Shown piece by piece: positions 1-8,721 of a DNA stretch of 24,284 bases. Position 1 is the first letter of the stretch, and the number at the start of each line of letters is the position of its first letter. The DNA is from Alphaproteobacteria bacterium (GTDB lineage: Bacteria; Pseudomonadota; Alphaproteobacteria; UBA8366). Location: positions 1 to 24,284 of the forward strand of contig JAOTYV010000036.1 in the NCBI GenBank assembly GCA_029861675.1, in the 5' to 3' direction. The notes beneath the pieces are model-generated. The model ran no database searches and was not told the origin of the DNA. It saw only the letters and a program-made list of their open reading frames with translations. The translations under genes and the position numbers were made by a program.

Positions 1-2496
1 TGCGTCCCCACGCCGTACGGCTTGGCGACCGCCCTGGACCTGGACCCGCCGACGGATCTGGCCGGCGCCGCCCTGGTGCTCCGCCGCGCCGCGACGCGGC
101 TGCTGGCCGACCTCGGCGAAGAGAGCGCGGCGCGCGGCGCGCGGCCGGTCGCGCACGCGATGTCGGGCGGCGGCTGGCCCTGGGGCGCCGCCGTCCTCCG
201 CGCCCTCGGCGAGGAGGAAACATCGCAGACGCGCGCGCCGGGCGCCGGACTCGATGTCTGGCGGCGTCTGCCGGAATGGAAGGATCATGCGCCGCCGGAC
301 CCGCCCGGCAGCATCGCCGTCGAGCCGGCGGCGGCGCGGCAGCGGCTGAACGAGCTGTTGGGTGGAGAAGCCGAGGCGCGGCCGAGCCAGGCGGATTATG
401 CGTCCGCCGTGAGCGCCGCCTTCGCGCCCCGCGCCAAGCCCGGCGTCCCACATTTCCTGTTGGCCGAGGCAGGCACCGGCGTCGGCAAGACCATGGGATA
501 TCTGGCGCCGTCCAGCCTGTGGGCGGAACGCAATGGCGCACCGGTCTGGATCTCCACCTTCACCCGCAATCTGCAGCATCAGATCGATCAGGAACTCGAC
601 CGGCTGTTCCCGGAACCCGCCCGCAAGAGCAACCGCGTCGTCGTCCGGATGGGCCGGGAAAACTATCTCTGCCTGCTGAATTTCGAGGAAGCGGTCCGCG
701 GCGTCGGCCTGCGCCGCCACGACGCGGTCGCGCTGGGGCTGATGGCGCGCTGGGCCGGCCGGTCGCGGGACGGCGGCATGGCCGGCGGCGACTTTCCCGC
801 CTGGCTGGTCGACCTTCTGGGCACCGGCCGCACGCTGGCCCTGAGCGACCATCGCGGCGAATGCATCTACTCGGCCTGCGACCACTACGGCAAATGCTTC
901 ATCGAGCGCAGCGTGCGCAAGGCGCGACGCGCCGATCTGGTGATCGCCAACCACGCGCTGGTAATGGTGCAGGCGGCGCGCGATGCCGGCGAAAACGCAC
1001 ATGCCCCGACACGCTACGTCTTCGACGAGGGCCATCATGTCTTCGACGCGGCGGACGGCGCCTTTTCGGCCCATCTCAGCGGCCGGGAGATGGCCGAGTT
1101 GCGGCGCTGGCTGCGCGGCGTCGAGGCCCGGCGGCGCGGCCGCGGCCTCAAACGCCGGGTGGAGGACCTGCTGGGCGAGGATGATGCGGCGCAAACCGCG
1201 CTCGACCAGTGTTTGCATGCGGCCGGCGTGCTGCCCGATACCGGCTGGCGGCAGCGTTGCGTCGACGAGCAGCCGAAGGGTATCGGGGAAGCCTTCCTCG
1301 CCGCCGCCCGGGGGCACACCTATGCCCGTGTGCCGGACAGCCGGGGGCCCTATGCGCTGGAGGCCGAAATCTCGGAGCCGGCGGACACCGTGTTGGGCGC
1401 CGCCGCCGAACTCGCGGCCGCCCTGCGACAAATCGAAGACCCCGTCCGTAAATTGCGCGAACGCCTGCTGGCACGGCTCGACGACGAGGCCGAGGATCTC
1501 GACACGCAGACGCGCATCCGCATCGAGGCGGTCTGCCGGTCGCTGCAATACCGGGCGGAATCGCTGCTGCGCGCCTGGCGCGACATGCTGGGCGCCTTGG
1601 CGACGGAAACGCCGACCGACTTCGTCGACTGGTTCGCGGTCGAGCGCATGGAGGGCCGCGACATCGACATCGGCATGTACCGCCATTGGGTCGACCCGAC
1701 CCTGCCCTTCGCCGAAACCGTGGCGGTGCCGGCGCATGGCGTGCTGGTGACCTCCGCGACATTGCGCGACGGATCCGGCGATGCGGAAGCCGACTGGCGC
1801 GCCGCCGAAATACGCACCGGCGCGGACCACCTGCCGGCAGCAATCCGGGCCGCGGTGCCGTCGCCCTTTGCCTACCACGAGCAAACGCGCGTCTTCGTCA
1901 TCACCGATGTGCGCAAAGACGATGCCGCGCAGGTGGCGGCGGCCTATCGCGAACTGTTCCTCGCCTCGGGCGGCGGGGCGCTTGGCCTGTTCACCGCGAT
2001 CAGCCGGCTGCGCCAGGTCCATGGCCGGATCGCCGAACCGCTCGATCAGGCGGCCCTGCCGCTCTATGCCCAGCACGTGGACCGGCTGAACCTGGCCACC
2101 TTGATCGACATCTTCCGCGCCGAGGAGAAATCCTGCCTGCTCGGCACGGACGCGGTCCGCGACGGCGTCGACGTACCGGGCGAGAGCCTGCGCCTCATCG
2201 TGTTCGACCGGGTACCATGGCCCCGCCCGACCATCCTGCACAAGGCGCGCCGCAAGGCATTCGGCGGGCGCAGCTATGACGACATGTTGACCCGGCTGCG
2301 GCTCAAACAGGCCTATGGCCGGCTGGTCCGTCGGGCGACCGACCGGGGCGTCTTCGTGCTGCTCGACCCGATGATGCCGTCGCGCCTCGGCGGAGCCTTT
2401 CCGGACGGCGTGGAGATGGAGCGGGTCGGCCTCGCCGACGCGGTGGCTGCCTGCAAGACCTTCTTTTCACACCCGAAGACGAACGGGCAGGCTTGA
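1..2496 (+). CDS. DinG/XPD-type ATP-dependent DNA helicase, 5'-truncated by the window
   Basis: This is a superfamily 2 DNA helicase of the DinG/Rad3/XPD type, which unwinds DNA 5'->3' in repair and recombination. The frame is open from base 1, and the residues before the first possible start (TTG at 22) already resemble family sequence (CVPTPYGLA), so the gene begins upstream and 831 residues are visible. Motifs, numbered from base 1: Walker A GTGVGKT near residue 160, the DEGH helicase box at 342-345, VTSATLRDG near 585, and the C-terminal QAYGRLVRR motif near 770. Four cysteines (residues 224, 288, 293 and 299, the last three in ECIYSACDHYGKC) lie between Walker A and the DEGH box, where XPD/DinG proteins hold a 4Fe-4S cluster. 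A 63-base gap separates it from the TerB-like gene on the same strand. Whether it is true DinG or a related YoaA-like helicase cannot be decided by eye. Confidence 0.93.
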   Translation, partial: CVPTPYGLATALDLDPPTDLAGAALVLRRAATRLLADLGEESAARGARPVAHAMSGGGWPWGAAVLRALGEEETSQTRAPGAGLDVWRRLPEWKDHAPPDPPGSIAVEPAAARQRLNELLGGEAEARPSQADYASAVSAAFAPRAKPGVPHFLLAEAGTGVGKTMGYLAPSSLWAERNGAPVWISTFTRNLQHQIDQELDRLFPEPARKSNRVVVRMGRENYLCLLNFEEAVRGVGLRRHDAVALGLMARWAGRSRDGGMAGGDFPAWLVDLLGTGRTLALSDHRGECIYSACDHYGKCFIERSVRKARRADLVIANHALVMVQAARDAGENAHAPTRYVFDEGHHVFDAADGAFSAHLSGREMAELRRWLRGVEARRRGRGLKRRVEDLLGEDDAAQTALDQCLHAAGVLPDTGWRQRCVDEQPKGIGEAFLAAARGHTYARVPDSRGPYALEAEISEPADTVLGAAAELAAALRQIEDPVRKLRERLLARLDDEAEDLDTQTRIRIEAVCRSLQYRAESLLRAWRDMLGALATETPTDFVDWFAVERMEGRDIDIGMYRHWVDPTLPFAETVAVPAHGVLVTSATLRDGSGDAEADWRAAEIRTGADHLPAAIRAAVPSPFAYHEQTRVFVITDVRKDDAAQVAAAYRELFLASGGGALGLFTAISRLRQVHGRIAEPLDQAALPLYAQHVDRLNLATLIDIFRAEEKSCLLGTDAVRDGVDVPGESLRLIVFDRVPWPRPTILHKARRKAFGGRSYDDMLTRLRLKQAYGRLVRRATDRGVFVLLDPMMPSRLGGAFPDGVEMERVGLADAVAACKTFFSHPKTNGQA

Positions 2497-2559
2497 ACTC
2501 CCCACCACCGGCTCCCCATATGCAGGGCAAGCGAAATTCACACAAAAATGGATTCCTGA

Positions 2560-2964
2560 ATGCTCAGCAAACAAGCCGCCCTGATTTACACCATGGTCAT
2601 CGTGTCCGCGTCGGACCGCCAAATGCCGGATACGGAACTCTCGACAATCGGCCAGATCGTCCAGGGGCTACCGGTGTTCGACGGCTTTGATTCCGACACA
2701 TTGACCGAGACCGCCGCCACCTGCGCGGAAATGCTGTCGGCCGAGGAAGGTCTCGAGACGGCGTTGCAGGTAATCGACAATGCGCTGCCGGAAGGGCTGC
2801 GCGAAACGGCCTATGCGCTTGCCGTCGAAATCGCCGCGGCCGACCGCAAGGTCGAGCTCGAGGAAATGCGCGTCCTGGAAATGGTTCGCCACCGGCTCGA
2901 TATCGACCGGCTGGTGGCCGCCGCGCTCGAGCGCGCGGTGCGCGCCCGGTATGCCAAGGGCTAG
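2560..2964 (+). CDS. TerB-like (tellurite resistance TerB family) protein
   Basis: A 134-residue soluble, all-helical, acidic protein matching the small TerB/TerB-like domain family. Two half-domains each carry an acidic metal-site-like turn: SASDRQMPDTEL near residues 16-27 and AAADRKVELEEM near 92-103. TerB domains are linked to metal sensing and membrane-stress complexes, but isolated copies like this have no firm function, and no other ter genes are nearby. It lies 63 bases after the helicase gene, and its stop codon is 4 bases before, or within, the start of the acetyltransferase gene, so these two genes are probably co-transcribed. No good Shine-Dalgarno sequence is visible upstream, but no better start exists in frame. 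Confidence 0.8.
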   Translation: MLSKQAALIYTMVIVSASDRQMPDTELSTIGQIVQGLPVFDGFDSDTLTETAATCAEMLSAEEGLETALQVIDNALPEGLRETAYALAVEIAAADRKVELEEMRVLEMVRHRLDIDRLVAAALERAVRARYAKG

Positions 2965-2968
2965 ACGC

Positions 2969-3448
2969 GTGACGGCCGATCGCCCGCCCGAGGATTTGGT
3001 CATCCGCCCGGCGCGGACGACCGATTTGCCGGCCATCGTCAGCCTGCTGGCCAACGATCCGCTGGGACAAATCCGCGAACGCGACGAGACCCCGCTCCCC
3101 GACGCCTATGCCGGCGCCTTCGCGGCGATTGACGCGGACCCGAACAACGAGGTCGTCGTGGCGGAGCATGATGGCGCGGTGATCGGCACGCTGCAGATCA
3201 CCGTTATCGTCAATCTCACCTATCAGGGCGGCAAGCGGGCGCAGATCGAGGGCGTGCGCGTCGCCGAAAGCTATCGCAGCCGGGGCATCGGCCAGGCGTT
3301 ATTCCGCTGGGCGATCGACCGGGCGCGCGAACGCGACTGCCATATGGTGCAACTCACCGCCGACAAGACCCGGCCCGATGCGCACCGGTTCTATGAATCC
3401 TTCGGCTTCACCGCCTCCCATGTGGGGATGAAGCTGCACCTCGATTGA
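2969..3448 (+). CDS. GNAT family N-acetyltransferase
   Basis: A 159-residue acetyl-CoA-dependent N-acetyltransferase of the GNAT superfamily; the substrate is unknown. The fold signature is clear: LVIRPARTTDLPAI at the N-terminus (beta1-alpha1), the acetyl-CoA pyrophosphate loop in VRVAESYRSRGIGQALFRWAI (R/Q-x-x-G-x-G/A) near residues 95-114, and the C-terminal HRFYESFGF segment. The preferred start is GTG at 2969, just after the TerB-like stop. ATG at 2951 is an in-frame alternative that would overlap that gene by 14 bases. The tight junction suggests translational coupling in one transcript. Downstream is a 166-base convergent intergenic region. Confidence 0.88.
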   Translation: MTADRPPEDLVIRPARTTDLPAIVSLLANDPLGQIRERDETPLPDAYAGAFAAIDADPNNEVVVAEHDGAVIGTLQITVIVNLTYQGGKRAQIEGVRVAESYRSRGIGQALFRWAIDRARERDCHMVQLTADKTRPDAHRFYESFGFTASHVGMKLHLD

Positions 3449-3506
3449 ATGGGTCGCGCAGCGCCTCTTAGACGTAAGTCTGGAAATTTGATGATCCCCC
3501 TCCCCT

Positions 3507-3527
3507 TTGACCGCTGCGCGCGGTCAA
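3507..3527. repeat. 8-bp perfect inverted repeat between convergent genes
   Basis: TTGACCGC and GCGGTCAA flank a 5-base loop (TGCGC). The hairpin sits in the 166-base gap between the convergent acetyltransferase and ThDP-enzyme genes and is flanked by C-rich runs. No T-tract follows on either strand, so it is a poor intrinsic terminator. It could be a bidirectional mRNA 3'-end hairpin or one copy of a dispersed intergenic repeat. Confidence 0.4.
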
Positions 3528-3614
3528 CGCCTCTCCCGCGAGTAGGAAGAAAATAGCAGGGGGGTAACGCAACGAACTGGTTGCTGAACCGACGCCAACT
3601 GAGACGAAGCCGCC

Positions 3615-5279
3615 CTATTGGCTGTAGGCCGGCATGTCCTCCAGCTTCCGCCATGCGGTCAGATAGTTCAGGCTGGTCCGCACATCGACCACCACCGGGC
3701 CGTCATGGCTCATCGCCTTGGCGACCACCGACTCCACATCCCCGTCATTCTCGATCTTCAATCCGAGGGCGCCGTAGGCATCCGCCAATTTGGCGAAGTC
3801 CGGGTTGTTCAGCGCGGTCGAGGTGACCCGGCCCGGATACCGTCCTTCCTGATGCATGCGGATAGTGCCGTAGCTGGCGTTGTTGGCGATGAAGATTTTT
3901 ACCGGCGCTTCGTACTGCACGGCGGTGGCCAGTTCATTACCGGTCATCATGAAGCCGCCGTCGCCGACGAAGCCGACCACCTGCCGGCCGGGATCGGCGA
4001 TCGACGCCGCGACAGCGGACGGCACGCCACCGCCCATGCCGCCGGTCGCGAACCCGATGAACATGTTGGTCTGGCGGAAATAGAGGTACCGGTGAATCCA
4101 GGAACTGAAATTTCCCGCATCGCTGGTCACCACCGCATCCGCCGCAAGATGTTCCTTGATCGCCGCCATGACGCCGCCGAACACCACGCCGTCATTCGCC
4201 GACACCGGCTCCCAAGTCGTCAGTTCCTGGTGCACCTTGTTCAGGCGGCCGATCCATTGCGCGCGACCGTTCGCGGCGGCGGGCGCGTCCTGCGCCAGCA
4301 TCGCGTCCAGGAACAAACCGACATCCGCAGCGACGCCGATCGTCGGCTGAAAAATCTTGCCGACCTCCACGGGGTCGGGCCAGACGTGGACCATCGACAT
4401 CTGCGGCACCGGCGCGGCGGGAAAGCTGTAACCCTGACTCACCGTCGGGCCAAGCCGTTCGCCGATCACCAGCATCAGATCGGTTTCCTTCATTAGGTCG
4501 AGCTGCTGCTTCGGTGCGCGGCTGCCGAGATAGCCGCCGCAATTCGGGTGCCAGCTGTCGAACACATGCGACCGCCGGTGGCTGGGGCAGACCGGCAGGT
4601 CGAACTTCTCCGCAAATTCAGTCAGCGCCGCCAACGCCAGCGCGCCTTCCACCAAGCCTCCGGCGACGACCAGCGGTTTTTTCGCCTTGCCGATCATATC
4701 GGCGATCCGCGCAACGTCGTCGGGCGCGGGCGCCATGCGAACGCGCGGCGACGGGGACAGCACCGGGGCCGAGACCGGATCGTCGAGCATGTCCTCCGCC
4801 AGCGTCACGACAACCGGGCCCGGCGTCCCGGAGGACGCAACATGAAAGGCGCGGGCCGCGGCCTCGGACAGCATGTCGCCATCGTCCACCTCGATGACGA
4901 GTTTGGTCGTGTCGGAAAAAGTCTTCGAATAATTCAATTCTTGCAGCGCCATGCGGCCCTTCTCGTCGCGTTCCACCTGACCGATGAAGAAAACAACCGG
5001 CAGCGCGTCGTGATAGGCGCTGTGGATGGCGATCGACGCGTTGGTTGCACCCGGTCCGCGGCTAATGAAACAGACGCCCGGCTTGCCGCGGTTGCGCGCA
5101 TCGGCGATCGCCATGAAACCGGCCCCGCCCTCGTGCCGGCACACCACGAGCTTGATCGATGGAAAATCAATCAGCGCATCGGTCACCGCGAGGTAGCTTT
5201 CGCCCGGCACACAGAAGGCGATATCCACCCCATGAGATTCCAAAGTGGCCGCAAGAAGTTGAGCCGCGCTGCGCTTCAT
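3615..5279 (-). CDS. Thiamine pyrophosphate-binding enzyme, acetolactate synthase large-subunit-like
   Basis: A 554-residue cytosolic ThDP-dependent enzyme with the three-domain layout of the acetolactate synthase/benzoylformate decarboxylase superfamily. The N-terminal Pyr domain has the cofactor-activating glutamate at position 50 (VCRHEGGAGFMA) and the FISRGPGATNA motif near 71-81. The central domain covers about 190-330. The C-terminal PP domain carries the Mg-ThDP motif GDGG (439-442) through NN (466-467). A GGGAGG ribosome site lies 9 bases before the ATG. The marR gene lies upstream on the same strand with a 122-base gap, so the pair may be co-transcribed or the regulator may control it. 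No small regulatory subunit is adjacent, which argues against a biosynthetic AHAS and for a catabolic decarboxylase, carboligase or lyase. The substrate is unknown. Confidence 0.9.
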   Translation of the reverse strand: MKRSAAQLLAATLESHGVDIAFCVPGESYLAVTDALIDFPSIKLVVCRHEGGAGFMAIADARNRGKPGVCFISRGPGATNASIAIHSAYHDALPVVFFIGQVERDEKGRMALQELNYSKTFSDTTKLVIEVDDGDMLSEAAARAFHVASSGTPGPVVVTLAEDMLDDPVSAPVLSPSPRVRMAPAPDDVARIADMIGKAKKPLVVAGGLVEGALALAALTEFAEKFDLPVCPSHRRSHVFDSWHPNCGGYLGSRAPKQQLDLMKETDLMLVIGERLGPTVSQGYSFPAAPVPQMSMVHVWPDPVEVGKIFQPTIGVAADVGLFLDAMLAQDAPAAANGRAQWIGRLNKVHQELTTWEPVSANDGVVFGGVMAAIKEHLAADAVVTSDAGNFSSWIHRYLYFRQTNMFIGFATGGMGGGVPSAVAASIADPGRQVVGFVGDGGFMMTGNELATAVQYEAPVKIFIANNASYGTIRMHQEGRYPGRVTSTALNNPDFAKLADAYGALGLKIENDGDVESVVAKAMSHDGPVVVDVRTSLNYLTAWRKLEDMPAYSQ

Positions 5280-5401
5280 CAGATCGATCCTCCCAAGATA
5301 TTATCCGCCCATGCCCGGTGACGCCGCGGCACGGCGATTTGCGATAATCTGTTTTATCCCGATTCGGTGCGCGGAAACCATTCGCCGCCGAAATATTTCC
5401 C

Positions 5402-5914
5402 TCAAGAGGACCGGCTTCCGGCCGGCACACGCCGCCGCGGACGTTCGCCCGACAGCAAGGTAAGCGCATCGCCGAATGCGGGAATGTCCGGCCCAAGCGC
5501 CCGGAAGAACGCCGCCTCAACCTGCTCCACGGATTTGGCCGCTTTGCGCACCAAGTTGCGGCCTGCTTCGCCAATCTCGACCGCCATTGCGCGGCCGTCG
5601 CCGTCATGTTCGCGCCGGTGGATCAGCCCATCCCCTTCCAGATGGCGAAGCACCTGGGACGTCATCATTCGATCGGTCCGGCAGTGCCGGGCGAGGACGG
5701 TTTGGGTAATCGGCTCCGGCGCGGTTCCCGACAAATCGTCGAGGCCGGCAAGTAAAAGAAATTGTACCGGCGTCAAATTAAAGGGGGACAACGCCTCCTT
5801 CTGCCGCCGCTGCCACAAATTGACGACTTGCCACAGACGATAGCCGGTGCTGCGCACCGAACCCGCGGTGGGCTTATTGTCACGTTCCGGATCGCCGTGC
5901 TGCCGTTCGGTCAT
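5402..5914 (-). CDS. MarR-family winged-helix transcriptional regulator
   Basis: A 170-residue MarR-type repressor/activator that would bind DNA as a dimer. The N-terminal helix YRLWQVVNLWQRRQKEAL is followed by LTPVQFLLLAGL, the recognition region ITQTVLARHCRTDRMMTSQVLRHLEGDGLI (about residues 68-97) and a wing beginning HRREHDGDGRAMAVEI. The C-terminal tail is unusually basic (GERPRRRVPAGSRSS). It precedes the ThDP-enzyme gene on the same strand and faces the unknown gene at 6162 divergently, so either neighbour could be a target; MarR proteins often autoregulate. A GGAA-type ribosome site sits close to the ATG. The ligand cannot be inferred. Confidence 0.9.
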   Translation of the reverse strand: MTERQHGDPERDNKPTAGSVRSTGYRLWQVVNLWQRRQKEALSPFNLTPVQFLLLAGLDDLSGTAPEPITQTVLARHCRTDRMMTSQVLRHLEGDGLIHRREHDGDGRAMAVEIGEAGRNLVRKAAKSVEQVEAAFFRALGPDIPAFGDALTLLSGERPRRRVPAGSRSS

Positions 5915-6094
5915 TTCCGTCTTTTCCGCCCCATGCTACCGCGATCATATCGACAGCGTCGCCAATTCGCCACTGGATCGAGCAGGGAAACCGTCCAACC
6001 CGGCAAAATTTTCCGCCGGTGCGGCAGAACATGCCGCGCCGTTTGAGTCCGTGCGTACCCCGGCAAATCACCGTCCCGGATTGCATCCTCAATG

Positions 6095-6110
6095 TGGCAC
6101 GATCCCTGCT
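6095..6110 (+). promoter_or_regulatory. Candidate sigma-54 (-24/-12) promoter
   Basis: TGGCACG, four bases, then CTGCT. This matches the sigma-54 consensus TGGCACG-N4-TTGCW at all fixed positions except the first T of the -12 element, which is C. The invariant GG and GC are at the required spacing. It predicts a start near 6121, about 40 bases before the ATG of the unknown gene at 6162. I did not see an obvious upstream activator site. Confidence 0.5.
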
Positions 6111-6161
6111 AGCCTTATTTGGAGAAACGCCATAACCGGCTGAAAAGAGAAAGAAAATACA

Positions 6162-6662
6162 ATGATTGCGGGAGCAATTACGCGACTAATACAACGATAC
6201 GGAGCTGAAGGCGCCGGCCGAACGACAACGGCTGGGCGCAGCGCCGGCGTACGCCGGCCCCGCGCGCCGGCATCTCCGGCACAGCGCGCGGCCGGGGACA
6301 GGCCTTATTTCCTGACGATCAGCGAGGATGCCGCCTTTCGCTATGCCGCCTTACATTACGACCCAAAACGGCTGACCCGGCGCGCGGCGCGCCAATTGGC
6401 GGAAACGCTGCGGTGGTTCGGCATATTTTCGGATGCGGATCATGCCGCCCTTGCCGATATCATCGACCCGCTGGGACGGGGGCTGGACGAGCGCGACAGG
6501 GGTACCGCGACCTACGACATGATTGCGCTGCTGGAAATTCGGCTCGACCCCTGGGCTGCCGATGGCGAGGATCGCCTGAATCCACTCCGCCCGCCGCTGG
6601 ATGCGCTGCGGCGTATCCACTCGCTGCGCCATCGCCTGCCGCCGGTGGATGACGGCAGATAA
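6162..6662 (+). CDS. Hypothetical protein, 166 residues
   Basis: I do not recognise this protein. The first 50 residues are Arg/Ala/Gly/Pro-rich and probably disordered. From about residue 50 there is a predicted helical domain (YFLTISEDAAFRYAALHYDPKRLTRRAARQLAETLRWFGIFSDADHAALADII), then a charged C-terminus ending LRHRLPPVDDGR. There is no signal peptide, membrane segment or cysteine/histidine cluster. The ATG is preceded by a purine-rich stretch (AAGAGAAAG). A sigma-54-like promoter lies 52 bases upstream, which supports a real gene and hints at nitrogen- or stress-responsive control. usg follows on the same strand after 170 bases. Confidence 0.55.
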   Translation: MIAGAITRLIQRYGAEGAGRTTTAGRSAGVRRPRAPASPAQRAAGDRPYFLTISEDAAFRYAALHYDPKRLTRRAARQLAETLRWFGIFSDADHAALADIIDPLGRGLDERDRGTATYDMIALLEIRLDPWAADGEDRLNPLRPPLDALRRIHSLRHRLPPVDDGR

Positions 6663-6832
6663 GGCAATCGACCGTAAGCCCTTGAAATACACGCTATCCG
6701 CTTCGACCGGCCTGTCAGCACTCTTGGCCGATCGCTGCCAATCGCTTGATGTTAATGTATTATTCGTCAATTCTCGCTTAAGATTTCGGATGTTCAACCA
6801 TTGACCCATGTACCACATTGGCGAGAACAGCA

Positions 6833-7096
6833 ATGCACGAAATTGAACGACAACTGCGCGGCTATCGGCTGACCACCGCGGAGATCCTCTACCATATGCC
6901 GGACCACCCCAGCGTTCTGCAAAGTTTCATCTGGCAATTCATGGATCTGGCGCCGCGGTATCCGAAGCTGTCGAAATTTCTTTCCTTCTGGGAATTAAAT
7001 ATCGATGGAGACATTCATTCAGTGAACGTCGCCGGACGAAATATTATTACCCCCGCCGAGGTCAGGAATTTTCGGGACTGCGGCTACATTCACTGA
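6833..7096 (+). CDS. usg: Usg family protein
   Basis: An 87-residue protein of the Usg family, first noted next to trp genes in Caulobacter and found mostly in alphaproteobacteria; the molecular role is unknown. The family pattern is clear: ERQLRGYRLTTAEILYHMPDHPSVLQSFIWQFMDLAPRYPKL, then FWELNIDGDIHSVNVAGRNIITPAEVRNF. ATG at 6833 is preferred because family members start just before the ERQL..Y segment and a CGAGA purine stretch lies just upstream. TTG at 6818 would add five residues. No trp genes are visible here, so the neighbourhood differs from the founding member. Confidence 0.88.
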   Translation: MHEIERQLRGYRLTTAEILYHMPDHPSVLQSFIWQFMDLAPRYPKLSKFLSFWELNIDGDIHSVNVAGRNIITPAEVRNFRDCGYIH

Positions 7097-7123
7097 CTCC
7101 CGGTTTCATGCGCCTGTTCAGCC

Positions 7124-7145
7124 CGGCGGCGCGACCGCCGCTTTG
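7124..7145 (+). terminator. Weak candidate terminator after usg
   Basis: CGGCGG and CCGCCG form a 6-bp GC stem around the loop CGCGA, followed by CTTTG. It lies 28 bases after the usg stop and before the reductase gene. The T-tract is short, so termination would be partial at best. Confidence 0.3.
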
Positions 7146-7212
7146 ATTCTGTGAACGGTTTGCATTAGGTTGCCCCGCCGATAATAAAGTTTACCGGGGA
7201 GGAACCACGACA

Positions 7213-8514
7213 ATGCCCCTGAAAGTGGCGATTGTCGGATCTGGGCCGAGCGGCTTTTACACCGTCGCAGCGCTTCTGAAATCTGGCGTGGATTGCCAGA
7301 TTGACATTATTGAACGGCTCCCGACGCCGTTCGGCCTGATTCGCGGCGGCGTCGCGCCGGATCACCAGAAAACCAAGAATGTTTGGCGCGCCTACGAAAA
7401 ATCCGCGCTCAACGAGGCGGTCCGCTATTACGGCAATGTAGAGGTCGGCCGCGACATCACCGTCGGCGAATTGCAGGACATATACGACGCGGTCGTACTC
7501 GCGGTCGGATCGCCGCTCGACCGGAAATTGGGTATTCCCGGTGAGGACAAGCAGGGCGTCATCGGTTCCGCGTCCTTCGTCGGCTGGTACAACGGCCATC
7601 CGGATTTCCGCGACCTGGACCCCGATCTCAACATCAGCGCGGCGGTGGTCGTCGGTAACGGCAATGTCGCGGTCGATTGCGCCCGCGTCCTGGCCAAGAC
7701 GCCGGAGGAAATGACGGCAACCGACCTGACCGACTATGCCGCCGCGGCGATCCACGCCTCGCCGCTTACCGATATCTACATGTGCGGCCGCCGTGGGCCG
7801 GTGGAAGCGAAATTCACCAACGTGGAACTGCGCGAAATGGGGCAGTTGACGGATTGCCATCCCGTGGTCGACCCGGCGCAATTGCCGGACAGCGTTCCCG
7901 AAGGGATGGAAGACCGCGAAAGGCGGCTGTGCGAACGAAACCTGGAAAGCCTGCGCGGTTTCACCACCCTCTCCGCCGAGGGAAAAACCAAACGGCTGCA
8001 TTTCAGCTTTTTTGCCAATCCGGTGGAAATCCTCGGCGGCGACCGCGTTGAAGCCGTGAAACTGGAGCATACGGCGGTCGAGAACGGCCGTGCGGTGGGC
8101 ACCGGAAAATTCTTTGAAGTCGCATGCGGCCTGGTCATCCCGGCAATCGGTTATTACGGCGAACCGTTTCCAGGGGTCCCCTTCGACGAACGCGGCGGCA
8201 TCGTAGTCCATGACGATGGCCTGATTCAGGGGAACGTGTATGCGGTCGGCTGGATCAAACGGGGGCCCACCGGCGTCATCGGCACCAACAAACATGACGG
8301 CGACCACGCCGCGGCGCGAATTCTCGATGAACAGGGCAATGGAGACAAATCGGGCCGACTCTCACTCGAGACGCTGCTCGGTGAGCGGGACGTGCGCTGG
8401 GTCACATATCCGGATTGGAAGAAGATCGACGAGAGCGAAATCGCCAACGCCAACCCCGGCGCGCCGCGGCGTAAATACAGCAGAATTGAGGAAATGTTGG
8501 CGGTACTCGACTAG
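7213..8514 (+). CDS. fprA: Ferredoxin--NADP+ reductase, FprA/adrenodoxin reductase type
   Basis: A 433-residue FAD- and NADP(H)-dependent reductase that moves electrons between ferredoxin and NADP+. It belongs to the glutathione-reductase-like adrenodoxin reductase/mycobacterial FprA family, not the plant-type FNRs. The FAD dinucleotide motif is GSGPSG (9-14), followed by the family segment PTPFGLIRGGVAPDHQ (38-52). The NADP-binding motif is VVGNGNVAVDCARVL (146-160), with CGRRGPVEAKFT downstream for the phosphate. The C-terminal GWIKRGPTGVIGTNKHDG closes the FAD site. A strong GGGGAGGA ribosome site precedes the ATG. korA-korB follow on the same strand after about 290 bases, so this reductase is a likely electron partner of KorAB through a ferredoxin encoded elsewhere. 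Confidence 0.93.
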   Translation: MPLKVAIVGSGPSGFYTVAALLKSGVDCQIDIIERLPTPFGLIRGGVAPDHQKTKNVWRAYEKSALNEAVRYYGNVEVGRDITVGELQDIYDAVVLAVGSPLDRKLGIPGEDKQGVIGSASFVGWYNGHPDFRDLDPDLNISAAVVVGNGNVAVDCARVLAKTPEEMTATDLTDYAAAAIHASPLTDIYMCGRRGPVEAKFTNVELREMGQLTDCHPVVDPAQLPDSVPEGMEDRERRLCERNLESLRGFTTLSAEGKTKRLHFSFFANPVEILGGDRVEAVKLEHTAVENGRAVGTGKFFEVACGLVIPAIGYYGEPFPGVPFDERGGIVVHDDGLIQGNVYAVGWIKRGPTGVIGTNKHDGDHAAARILDEQGNGDKSGRLSLETLLGERDVRWVTYPDWKKIDESEIANANPGAPRRKYSRIEEMLAVLD

Positions 8515-8721
8515 GGCCGCAGTGCCCACAGGATCAGGAAGCTGGACAACGCAAGCGAAAAATATAAGTTACCTCCGCACATGCTTGGATGACGTCGGCA
8601 AAGGCCGGGAAACAGAGCATCAGGACCGGCCGACGGAGTCAATCGTCATCGCATGGACATTCTGAGATTCAGCGCGGGTCGTGAGGATCGCCAAGCGACC
8701 GTACTACCCCGCAAAGGTGTG

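Noticed and set aside
7165..8307. Minus-strand open frame (380 codons) opposite fprA
   Set aside because: The plus strand has intact FAD and NADP motifs and a strong ribosome site; the antisense frame has neither.
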